This document shows, piece by piece, positions 35,117 to 42,809 of a DNA stretch of 64,000 nucleotides (its first letter is position 1; the number at the start of each line of letters is the position of its first letter). Below the pieces are notes generated by a model that worked only from the letters and a program-made list of their open reading frames with translations, searched no databases and was not told where the DNA came from. A program made the translations under genes and the position numbers. This DNA comes from Novosphingobium silvae (GTDB lineage: Bacteria; Pseudomonadota; Alphaproteobacteria; Sphingomonadales; Sphingomonadaceae): positions 434,001 through 498,000 of the forward strand of contig NZ_WVTD01000001.1 of the NCBI RefSeq assembly GCF_009856825.1. The letters are read 5' to 3'.

Positions 35117-36807
35117 AGGACCACGAGGGCGCGATCGAACGGGTCGGCGGGAACGTGATCGGCGCGACTGCGGCCGGCAGGATAGACGAGGACTGGTCGC
35201 ACGAGGGGGGCGGGGGCAATGCACCGCTGCTGGCGCTCGGCGTGGCCATCGCTGCAACCGCCTGCTTTTTCCTGTACAAGCCCGCGTTCTATGCCGGCTG
35301 CATCAGCATGCTGGGCGTGCTGCTGTTCGTGTGGGCGCTGCGGGCACCGCTGCGCCGCGACATGGCGACCCGCGCGGTCGCGATGGCCTTCTTCATGCCC
35401 GTGACGGCATGGATGCTGCCCAACATCTGGCTCGTCTATCTCGTCATGCTGGCTTGGGTGCCGCTGTTCGCAGGGCGGCTGGAACGGGTGGCGGGCATCT
35501 ACCTGTTCAGCCTGCTGCTGCTGCCCGGCCTCGACATGACGTTCGAGTTCGGCGGCACCCGGCTGTTCGACTTCGGCGTCCACGATGCGCTGGCGATCGG
35601 ATCGGCCCTCCTCGTCCTCAGGGACCCGCGCCGCTGCCGGATATCGGGTGCGGACGACCGGCGCGTGAGCCTGCTGCTTGTGGTGCTGGTCTTCGGGCTC
35701 GCTCGGGAAACGAGCTTCACGCACTTCATGCGCACCGCGATCAACGTCGCGCTGGACTACGGGCTGCCCTACTTCATCCTCAGCCGCAGCCTGCCGGTGG
35801 TCGAGGCGATGCGCTCGGCGCTGCGCTGGCTGGCCTGCGCGGGAGCGGCGATCGCCCCCGTGCTGGTCTTCGAGGTGTCGCAGACCTGGCCGATCTACAA
35901 CGAGCTGTACTGGCGCCACAACGTGCCGATGCTCCTGATCGTCAAGATGCGCGGCGCCATGCTGCGGGCGGGCGGGCCGTTCAACGAGCCGACCTCGATG
36001 GCGCTCGTCCTTGCCATGTGCGCTTTCGCCCTATGGCTGCTGCGCGACGATTTCCGCACCCGCGCCCGCCACGCCCTGCTCTTCGCGGTGACGTTCGCGG
36101 GCCTGTCCAGCCCCCAATCGCGCAACGCCTGGGTCGGCCTTGGCCTGGCGATCGCGCTGGCCGACATCTTCGTCGACCGCTGGAGCGCCCTGCTGCACAA
36201 GCTGGTGCCGACCGCGGCGGCGATCACGATGGTGGTGTTCGTCGCCAGTTCCTCGCCCGACTGGTCGGAATCGCTCGGCCTTTCGGGGCAGGGCAGCGAC
36301 ACTGCGGAATACCGGCGCAATCTCCTCCAGCGCGGCAGCGAGGAGTTCTGGAAAAGCCCGATCATCGGCTATTCCTCGGCCCAGCTCGAAAGCCGGCTGA
36401 ACGACATGCGGCAGGGCGAGGGGATCATCGACTATGTGAACAGCTACCTGTGGTTCGGCCTCGTCGCCGGGCTGCCGGGACTGCTGGTGTTCGTCGCCAA
36501 CCTGTTCTCGCCGCTGGCGATGTTGTGGAGCAGGCGCTGGACGCTGGTGGAGATCGATGCCTACGCGCCCGCCGCCTTCGTGTTCGGCTGCGTGGCGATG
36601 CTGGGGATGACGCTGGTGTTCACCTCGTTCGGCCTGCGACCCTCGCTCCTCGCGTTCGGCTTCTTCGGCTTTGCCGCCGCCCTGCGCGCCGCCTGCCGGA
36701 CCTACTGGCACGAGGAGGAGGAGAAGGCGGAGGAACATGCGCAGCCGGTATGGCCGCAACTTGCCGCAGGACTGCCGGGGCGGCCTCAGGACCCGCTAGT
36801 CCGCTAG
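35113..36807 (+). CDS. Wzy/O-antigen-ligase-like polysaccharide polymerase
   Basis: 564 residues, GTG start overlapping the previous stop. About ten to twelve membrane segments. The large periplasmic loop begins after FNEPTSMALVLAMCAFALWLL and GLSSPQSRNAWVGLGLAIAL, and the family motif WKSPIIGYSSAQLESR lies in the C-terminal half. These are marks of Wzy_C/O-antigen ligase proteins. Would polymerise flipped repeat units at the periplasmic face. Followed convergently, 11 bases on, by the flippase gene. Confidence 0.85.
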   Translation: MKDHEGAIERVGGNVIGATAAGRIDEDWSHEGGGGNAPLLALGVAIAATACFFLYKPAFYAGCISMLGVLLFVWALRAPLRRDMATRAVAMAFFMPVTAWMLPNIWLVYLVMLAWVPLFAGRLERVAGIYLFSLLLLPGLDMTFEFGGTRLFDFGVHDALAIGSALLVLRDPRRCRISGADDRRVSLLLVVLVFGLARETSFTHFMRTAINVALDYGLPYFILSRSLPVVEAMRSALRWLACAGAAIAPVLVFEVSQTWPIYNELYWRHNVPMLLIVKMRGAMLRAGGPFNEPTSMALVLAMCAFALWLLRDDFRTRARHALLFAVTFAGLSSPQSRNAWVGLGLAIALADIFVDRWSALLHKLVPTAAAITMVVFVASSSPDWSESLGLSGQGSDTAEYRRNLLQRGSEEFWKSPIIGYSSAQLESRLNDMRQGEGIIDYVNSYLWFGLVAGLPGLLVFVANLFSPLAMLWSRRWTLVEIDAYAPAAFVFGCVAMLGMTLVFTSFGLRPSLLAFGFFGFAAALRAACRTYWHEEEEKAEEHAQPVWPQLAAGLPGRPQDPLVR

Positions 36808-36818
36808 TCCTTCGTCGG

Positions 36819-38252
36819 TCAGTGCAGCAGCACCGGGGCGAGCACCGCGTCAGTCGCGAAGCCCGTGGCTGCCCCCGCCGCTCCGGCGACAAGGAACAGC
36901 GCTTCCTCCCGCAGGTCCAGCAGATGGGCCTGGTGCATGCGCAGCCACTTGATGGCCAGCGCCGAACCTTCCATCAGGCCGACGGCCAGCACCAGCCCGA
37001 ACTGCCCCCACACGAGATACCCGGCGGTGCCCGCGCTGGCGAGCCATGCGAGCTTGGCGATGCTCGCCTCCAGCGTGGCACGCACGCGGCCGGTGGCGGT
37101 CAGGCTTTCGTTCGCAGCGTTCGAGGGCAGCGCGAGGAGCGAGGAGATGCACAGGATCTGCAGATAGAGTGCCGCCTGCGCATAGCGCGGATCGTAGAGC
37201 ACGCCGATGACGAGCGGCGCGCTGCCGATGATCCCGCCGGTCGCCAGAGCATAGAGCATCGAGGGCACGCGTCGCCGCGCATAGAACTGCGCCCGCAGGT
37301 CAGGTGCTTCCTCGTGCCACAACCGCGCGTAGGCGGGGTAGAGCACCCGGCTGGCATAGTTGGCGGCAAAGCCCAGCGGCGCTGACGCCAGGTTTCCGGC
37401 GAGCACGTAGAAGCCGAAATGGTCCAGCGGCATCAGCTTGGCGAGCACCAGCTTGTCGCACTGGGTGACGAGCAGGTAGATGAGGCTGGAGCCGGTCACG
37501 TAGCGGGCGAATGACCACAGCTGGCGCAGCGTTCCCGCCTCAAGCGTGAAGCGATGCAGGCCCTGCCCGAACATGGCATAGCTGAGCACGGCCTTGACCG
37601 TACTGCCCACCAGCATCCCGCCCAGGATCGCCCAGTAGTTGCCCCAGGCCCACGCCAGCAGCGCGCTGGCGGCGATCTGCACCACGAGCGCGGCGATCTC
37701 CAGCGTGGAAAGGCGCAGGATCTGGCGGTGTCGCAGCGCGCTCAGCAGGCTGACCGAGGCCAACCCGTCGACCGCGAAGACGAGGCCCGAAGCCGCAATC
37801 GCCGCGGCGAGTTCGGGGCGGCCGAGCGCGTGCGAGGCCGGAACGGCGATGGCCGCCAGCACCGCCGCCAGCAGCAGCGAGCGCAGGAACGAGACGGTCC
37901 ATACGGTGTCGAGGAAGGCTTTCCTGTCGCCATCCTTCTGCCGCACCACGAAGGCCTGGAAGCCAAGGTCGCTGGCAAGCGCGACGGTGAACTGCAGCGA
38001 GGCGATGACGCCCGAGATGCCGAACACCTCCGGCACCAGCAGGCGCGTCAGGATCATGCTGCTGACCGCGCGCAGGAGGTTGTTGGCAATAACAGAGGCG
38101 ACGACGATGTTGGTGTCGCGAAGCAGGACGCCGCGCAGGCGTTCGGCAAGTCCCGGTGCAGTGGGAGGCGCCGGGAGAGGTGCAGGAACGGACGCCGGGA
38201 GATGGGAGGGTGTGGACGGCGACCAGTCGGCGCCGGCTGCCTGCGTGCTCAT
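36819..38252 (-). CDS. MOP/PST-type repeat-unit flippase (Wzx-like)
   Basis: 477 residues from ATG 38252, with a Pro-rich N-terminal tail of about 35 residues. About twelve to fourteen membrane segments; typical polysaccharide-synthase features LLRAVSSMILTRLLVPEVFG, SDLGFQAFVVRQKDG, LIYLLVTQCDKLVLAKLM and GFYVLAGNLASAPLGF. Translocates the lipid-linked repeat unit from cytoplasm to periplasm. The ATG overlaps the GT4 stop (ATGA). Confidence 0.9.
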   Translation of the reverse strand: MSTQAAGADWSPSTPSHLPASVPAPLPAPPTAPGLAERLRGVLLRDTNIVVASVIANNLLRAVSSMILTRLLVPEVFGISGVIASLQFTVALASDLGFQAFVVRQKDGDRKAFLDTVWTVSFLRSLLLAAVLAAIAVPASHALGRPELAAAIAASGLVFAVDGLASVSLLSALRHRQILRLSTLEIAALVVQIAASALLAWAWGNYWAILGGMLVGSTVKAVLSYAMFGQGLHRFTLEAGTLRQLWSFARYVTGSSLIYLLVTQCDKLVLAKLMPLDHFGFYVLAGNLASAPLGFAANYASRVLYPAYARLWHEEAPDLRAQFYARRRVPSMLYALATGGIIGSAPLVIGVLYDPRYAQAALYLQILCISSLLALPSNAANESLTATGRVRATLEASIAKLAWLASAGTAGYLVWGQFGLVLAVGLMEGSALAIKWLRMHQAHLLDLREEALFLVAGAAGAATGFATDAVLAPVLLH

Positions 38253-39511
38253 TGGAGTTCGAGTTCCCTTGCCCGCGCGTCCGGCTTCGGCCCCGGCGGA
38301 CCGTTCCCGATCGCGGCGGCGTAAAGCTCCAGAAGGCGTTTCCCCACCACCTCTGTCGCGAAGACATCCTCGCACCGCCTGCGCGCGGCGGCGCCGAGAC
38401 GCGCCGCAAGGGCCGGGTCGCCAAGCAGGCGGTCCAGCGTCGCCGCCAGCGCCTGCGGATCGGCGACGGGGGTGAGCAGGCCCGTCTCTCCATCGACGAT
38501 CACTTCCCCGGCGGCAGGCCATGCGGTGGACACCAGCGGGCACCCCGCCGCCATGCCTTCCAGCAGGACATAGGGGAAACTCTCCCAGCGCGAGGCGCAG
38601 ACCTGCACCATCGCCCGGAGGCGCAGCGGCGCGATCTGCGCCGGGGAAAGCTTGCCGGTGAAGGTGATCCGCTCTCGCGCCTCGGGCGAAAGGCGGCCCT
38701 GTGCGAACTGCGCGAAGCCCACCTTCTCGCCCGGCACGGTTTCCAGCCCTTCGTCCGGGCCAACCATCGTCAGGCGGGCATCGGGCCGCGTCTGCAGCAG
38801 CCGATCGAAGGCGAGCAGCATGGTGTCCGCGCCTTTCCAGAAGTCAAACCGCCCGATCGCAAGGATGTGACCCGGCTCGCATGCCTCCACCTTCCAGCGG
38901 GGTGCCTGCGGGTCCATGCCGATGGGATTGGGGATGACGAGCGAGAGCTTCCCGGCCTCCCGCCCGTACTTGTCACATGTCTCGTTCAGGATCGCGCGGG
39001 TGGGCGAGGTCACCAGCGTCGAGGCGCGTACTGCGCGCGCCTCCGCCCGGCACCGCGCCTCGTCCGAGCGACGCTGCGCCGGGGTGAGCGTGCGCACCGG
39101 CTTGACGATATGAGGCCCGTGCAGCCGCGTCACGACGGGCACGTCGATCGCCTTGCCCACCATCTCGCACCAGCCGAAACTTTCCTCCATCTCGAACACG
39201 TCGAAGGGCTTGATGCGATGGGCGGCGGCCACTTCCCGTGCAAGGATGCGGCCCAGCGGCGCAAGCGCGCCCGAGGAGCGGTCGAAGCGCCAGGCGATGC
39301 TCTCGCCCGCACGCGCCAGGGCCCTGCCGGCGCTGGTGCGCGGGGCAAGCGGGGTGACGCTTTCGTCCGCCGCGATCAGGTTCCCTTCCGAAACGACTGA
39401 CACGTCATGCCCGCATGCAAGGAAGTGCCGTCGCACTTCGGCGACGTAGCTGACGATCCCATTGGCCCCGCGCGAGGGGGGCCAATGGGGTGAGCAAAGC
39501 CCGATATGCAC
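38249..39511 (-). CDS. glycosyltransferase family 4
   Basis: 420 residues, GTG start at 39511 with GGAG 9 bases upstream. GT-B features: N-terminal CSPHWPPSRGANGIVSYV, DVFEMEESFGWCE, then ILAIGRFDFWKGADTMLLAF, LTMVGPDEGLE, WESFPYVLLEGMAAGCP (E-x7-E signature) and GETGLLTPVADP. Cytoplasmic sugar transfer in repeat-unit assembly. Operonic with the flippase. Confidence 0.9.
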   Translation of the reverse strand: MHIGLCSPHWPPSRGANGIVSYVAEVRRHFLACGHDVSVVSEGNLIAADESVTPLAPRTSAGRALARAGESIAWRFDRSSGALAPLGRILAREVAAAHRIKPFDVFEMEESFGWCEMVGKAIDVPVVTRLHGPHIVKPVRTLTPAQRRSDEARCRAEARAVRASTLVTSPTRAILNETCDKYGREAGKLSLVIPNPIGMDPQAPRWKVEACEPGHILAIGRFDFWKGADTMLLAFDRLLQTRPDARLTMVGPDEGLETVPGEKVGFAQFAQGRLSPEARERITFTGKLSPAQIAPLRLRAMVQVCASRWESFPYVLLEGMAAGCPLVSTAWPAAGEVIVDGETGLLTPVADPQALAATLDRLLGDPALAARLGAAARRRCEDVFATEVVGKRLLELYAAAIGNGPPGPKPDARARELELQ

Positions 39512-39706
39512 GTGCCGGATCTCCTTGCATGCCGCAGCGGCAGCTTTGCCCGGCAGTCTATTGGCGCGCCGTGGTGGGTGTCGATCATGAGAACATCCTA
39601 GGGGTTTTCAGGTCTGCCCCAGCGGGGGTGCCCGGCCCTATCCTGCCTGCGAACGGCCCCTGCACGGGGGCGCCCCTTGCGCGTCGGCGCAAGACAGGAG
39701 GACCTG

Positions 39707-40570
39707 ATGGCATTTCTCGGCCTGACCGATCTGGGCGGCTACCATTGCTTCGACCATGATGCCTGTCGCGCGGCCGGCGCCGAGAAGTCGGCCCAGTATC
39801 GCGCGGCGGACCCGTTCCCGCACGTCGTCATCGACGATTTCCTCGATCCCGCGTTCCTGCGCGGCGTGCTCGCGGAGTTCCCCGACAGCACGGGCCGCGA
39901 CTATTTCGATCGCGACCAGGAACGCCTGAAGTTCCAGTTCCGTCCCGACCAGTGCACCGGCGCCCACACCCGCATGCTCTTCGCCGAGCTGAACTCGCGC
40001 GCGTTCCTGGCCTTTCTCAGCGAGATGACCGGCATCCGGGGGCTGATCGCGGACCCCTATCACTCGGGCGCCGGGCTTCACGAGACGCGGCGCGGCGGAC
40101 ACCTGGGCATCCACGCCGACTTCCCGCACCACGGCCGCATGAAAGTGGAACGGCGGCTCAACCTGCTGATCTATCTCAACGAGGACTGGGACCCGGACTA
40201 TGGCGGGGCGCTGGAACTGTGGGACCAGGACATGAAGCAGGCGCGCCGCTCGGTCCTGCCCGAACTTGGCCGCGCGGTGATCTTCAGCACCGACCGCGAC
40301 ACCTTCCACGGCCACCCCGAGCCGCTCGCGTGCCCGCAGGGCCGGTCGCGCCGCTCGATTGCCACCTACTACTACACCGCCATCGCCGCGCCGCTGCCCG
40401 AGATCGAGCGGACCACCGACTTCCGCGTCAGGCCCGGCACCACCGACCGCACGGACTGGCGCATCCGCTTCCAGAACCTCAAGTCCGACTGGATGCCGCC
40501 GATCCTCCAGCGGCGCGGCCGCGAGCCGCTCGCGCCGCTCGTCGCCGAGCAGTCTGCCGCGCGGCCGTGA
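39707..40570 (+). CDS. prolyl-hydroxylase-like Fe(II)/2OG oxygenase
   Basis: 287 residues from ATG 39707 with AGGAGG 5 bases before it. PKHD-type core: PFPHVVIDDFLDPAFL at the N-terminus, then GGHLGIHADFPHH (H-x-D), LIYLNEDWDPDYGGALELW, RAVIFSTDRDTFHGHPEP (distal His) and RRSIATYYYT (2OG Arg). Such enzymes hydroxylate amino acids or sugar-linked groups. It is translationally coupled (ATGA) to two glycosyltransferases and lies 2.2 kb upstream of the NRPS-PKS operon, so it could act on either product. Confidence 0.85.
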   Translation: MAFLGLTDLGGYHCFDHDACRAAGAEKSAQYRAADPFPHVVIDDFLDPAFLRGVLAEFPDSTGRDYFDRDQERLKFQFRPDQCTGAHTRMLFAELNSRAFLAFLSEMTGIRGLIADPYHSGAGLHETRRGGHLGIHADFPHHGRMKVERRLNLLIYLNEDWDPDYGGALELWDQDMKQARRSVLPELGRAVIFSTDRDTFHGHPEPLACPQGRSRRSIATYYYTAIAAPLPEIERTTDFRVRPGTTDRTDWRIRFQNLKSDWMPPILQRRGREPLAPLVAEQSAARP

Positions 40571-41784
40571 TGCCGGCAATTGCCCTGCCCTCAATGCTTG
40601 CCTGGAGCACCGCGCTGGCGACCAGCGTTCCCCTGCTGACCCTGGCACTGGAGTGCCTCGTGGGCAGCGGCCGCGTGGCGACGCGAGCCGCCGTCCGGGC
40701 ATCGCCTTTCATCGTCCTCATGCCCGCCCATGACGAAGCGAGCGGCATCGAGGCTTCGGTCCGCGCCGTCCTGGCGCAGCTGCGCGCTGCGGACGAGCTG
40801 GTCGTGGTGGCGGACAACTGCTCGGACGACACCGCCGCGCGTGCCCGCGCGCTTGGCGCGACGGTGATCGAGCGGCACGAACCCGCCATTCGGGGAAAAG
40901 GCCACGCGCTGGAATTCGGACGCCTGTTCATCGCCGCCTACCGTCCTGCGCCCGGCGAGCGGCCCGGTGCCGTTCTCGTCGTCGACGCGGACTGCCACCC
41001 CGGGCCGGGTGCGCTCCCGGCGCTGGCCGCCACGGCCGAGCACCGGCACGCCGCAGTGCAGGCCGTGTTCCTGTTCGAGCCGCAGAAAGAAGCGCGGTCC
41101 ACCGCGCCGAGCCCCATCGTGCGCATCTCAAGCTTCGCCTTCCTCATCAAGAACCTGGTGCGCCAGCAGGCGCTCGACAGGCTTGCGGGAGCGGCCCTGC
41201 TACACGGATCGGGGATGGCCTTTCCGCGCGCGCTGTTCCTGACGATGCGGTGGCCCGGCACTTCCCTGGTGGAGGACCTGGAGATGGGACTCGACCTGCT
41301 GCTAGCCGGGGAAAGAGTGGTGGTGGAGCCTGCCGCGCGCGTGGTCAGCGCGCCCAGCACGGTGGCGGGCACCGGCAGCCAGCGGCGGCGGTGGGAGCAC
41401 GGGATGATGCAGACGGCCGCCCGCTACGTCCCGCGCCTGCTCGCCCGTGCCCTGTCCCGGCCGGGGCGTGGGGGATGGCGGCTCGCCGTGGTGGCGCTGG
41501 ACCTGATAGTACCGCCAACGGTGCTGCTCGCGCTCACCTCGCTGGCGGCCTGCGTGGTGGTGTTCGCGCTGGACGGCGCGGGCGCTCCCTTCGGCGTGCT
41601 GGTGGCGGCGCAGCTCGCGGCCCTGCTCGGCGTGGGCCGCGCCTGGTGGACGCACGGGCGCGGCGTGCTGCCCTGGCGCAACCTTGCCGACCTGCCCGGC
41701 TACTTCCTGTGGAAGCTGCCGCTCATCCTCCAGTTCGTGACTCGCCGCGAACGCGAATGGACCCGCACGGAACGTCTCCCATGA
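40570..41784 (+). CDS. membrane glycosyltransferase family 2
   Basis: 404 residues from ATG 40570 overlapping the oxygenase stop. GT-A core: FIVLMPAHDEASGIEASV, ELVVVADNCSDDTA, VLVVDADCHPGPGAL (D-x-D), GTSLVEDLEMGLDLL (catalytic ED region) and GSQRRRWEHG (QRRRW product-binding motif, as in processive or membrane GT2 enzymes). N-terminal hydrophobic segment and two to three C-terminal membrane segments. Likely acts at the inner membrane in the polymer pathway. Coupled to the next GT2 by ATGA. Confidence 0.9.
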   Translation: MPAIALPSMLAWSTALATSVPLLTLALECLVGSGRVATRAAVRASPFIVLMPAHDEASGIEASVRAVLAQLRAADELVVVADNCSDDTAARARALGATVIERHEPAIRGKGHALEFGRLFIAAYRPAPGERPGAVLVVDADCHPGPGALPALAATAEHRHAAVQAVFLFEPQKEARSTAPSPIVRISSFAFLIKNLVRQQALDRLAGAALLHGSGMAFPRALFLTMRWPGTSLVEDLEMGLDLLLAGERVVVEPAARVVSAPSTVAGTGSQRRRWEHGMMQTAARYVPRLLARALSRPGRGGWRLAVVALDLIVPPTVLLALTSLAACVVVFALDGAGAPFGVLVAAQLAALLGVGRAWWTHGRGVLPWRNLADLPGYFLWKLPLILQFVTRREREWTRTERLP

Positions 41785-42701
41785 AGAACCTAGGTTTCGT
41801 CATCATCGGCCGCAACGAAGGCGCGCGGCTCGCCGCGTGCATCGACAGCGTGCTCGCCACCGGTCACAAGGCCATCTACGTGGATTCGGGCTCCAGCGAC
41901 GACAGCGTGGCGCTCGCACGCTCGCGGCAGGTGGCCGTGGTGGAACTCGACCCCGCCCTGCCCTTCACGGCGGCGCGCGCGCGCAATGCCGGTTTCCAGT
42001 GGCTCCTGCGGGACGACCCGCTGCTGGCCTTCGTCCACTTCATCGATGGCGACTGCGAGCTTTTCCCCGGGTGGGTCGAGCATGCCGTGGCCGCCCTCGC
42101 CGCCGATCACCGGCTGGCCGCCGTATGCGGGCGGCGGCGCGAACGCTATCCGGGCGCCAGCCCCTACAACCGGCTCTGCGACGACGAGTGGAACACTCCC
42201 GTAGGGCTGGCGCTCACCGTCGGCGGAGACGCGCTGTTCCGCGCCGCCGCGCTCAAGGCCGTCAGGGGCTACGACGAGAGCCTGATCGCCGGCGAGGAGC
42301 CGGAGCTGTGCCACCGCATACGCAGGCGAGGCTGGCTGATCCGCCGGATCGAGGGGGACATGACGCTCCACGACGCGGCGATGACGCGCTTCGGGCAGTG
42401 GTGGCAGCGCAACCGCCGCAGCGGCTACGCCACGGCAGAGGCCGTCTCCATGCGCGGCGGCGACAACCGCGTCCTGAGGCACCAGGTGGTCAGCAACGTG
42501 GTCTGGGGCATGCCGCTGGCCTGGCCCTTCTGGCCTTTCCTGTGGCTGCGCATCCGGATCAGCCGGGACGCGCTGCAGGCCACATGGATGACCATCGGCA
42601 AGGTCCCGCATCTTCAGGGCCAGATCGACTACTGGCGCCGCGCCCATGCACGCTCCAGACGGCCCGAGGCCTGCAAGACGCGGCTGATCGAGTACAAATA
42701 G
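41781..42701 (+). CDS. glycosyltransferase family 2
   Basis: 306 residues from ATG 41781. GT-A core: LGFVIIGRNEGARLAACIDS, AIYVDSGSSDDSVALA, FTAARARNAGFQWLL, VHFIDGDCELFPGW (D-x-D), GGDALFRAAALKAVRGYDE and AGEEPELCHRIRRRGW (ED-type base region). C-terminal hydrophobic stretch WGMPLAWPFWPFLWLRI may be peripheral to the membrane. Last gene before a lower-GC gap of 108 bases and the NRPS. Confidence 0.9.
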   Translation: MKNLGFVIIGRNEGARLAACIDSVLATGHKAIYVDSGSSDDSVALARSRQVAVVELDPALPFTAARARNAGFQWLLRDDPLLAFVHFIDGDCELFPGWVEHAVAALAADHRLAAVCGRRRERYPGASPYNRLCDDEWNTPVGLALTVGGDALFRAAALKAVRGYDESLIAGEEPELCHRIRRRGWLIRRIEGDMTLHDAAMTRFGQWWQRNRRSGYATAEAVSMRGGDNRVLRHQVVSNVVWGMPLAWPFWPFLWLRIRISRDALQATWMTIGKVPHLQGQIDYWRRAHARSRRPEACKTRLIEYK

Positions 42702-42809
42702 CGCCTGCTCTTACGAAACGAAAACGAACCACCCGAAAAATAGGGACTGTGTTCGAAAGATAGCTATCGCAGCGTCGTTCAAATACTTTGCCACCGGACT
42801 GAAAAGTCC
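42702..42809 (+). promoter_or_regulatory. lower-GC leader region of the NRPS-PKS operon
   Basis: Marked drop in GC relative to both neighbours. Contains the perfect 10-bp palindrome GATAGCTATC (42759-42768) and ends in a perfect hairpin GGACT-GAAA-AGTCC (42796-42809) that touches the first possible ATG at 42810. Promoter and operator function are inferred from position. Confidence 0.5.
42796..42809 (+). promoter_or_regulatory. GNRA-capped hairpin directly before the NRPS start
   Basis: 5-bp perfect stem GGACT / AGTCC with GAAA tetraloop; the 3' side abuts ATG 42810. In RNA this would be a stable small hairpin covering the ribosome-loading area, so either the real start is a later ATG (42816 or 42828) or translation is controlled here. 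Confidence 0.5.
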
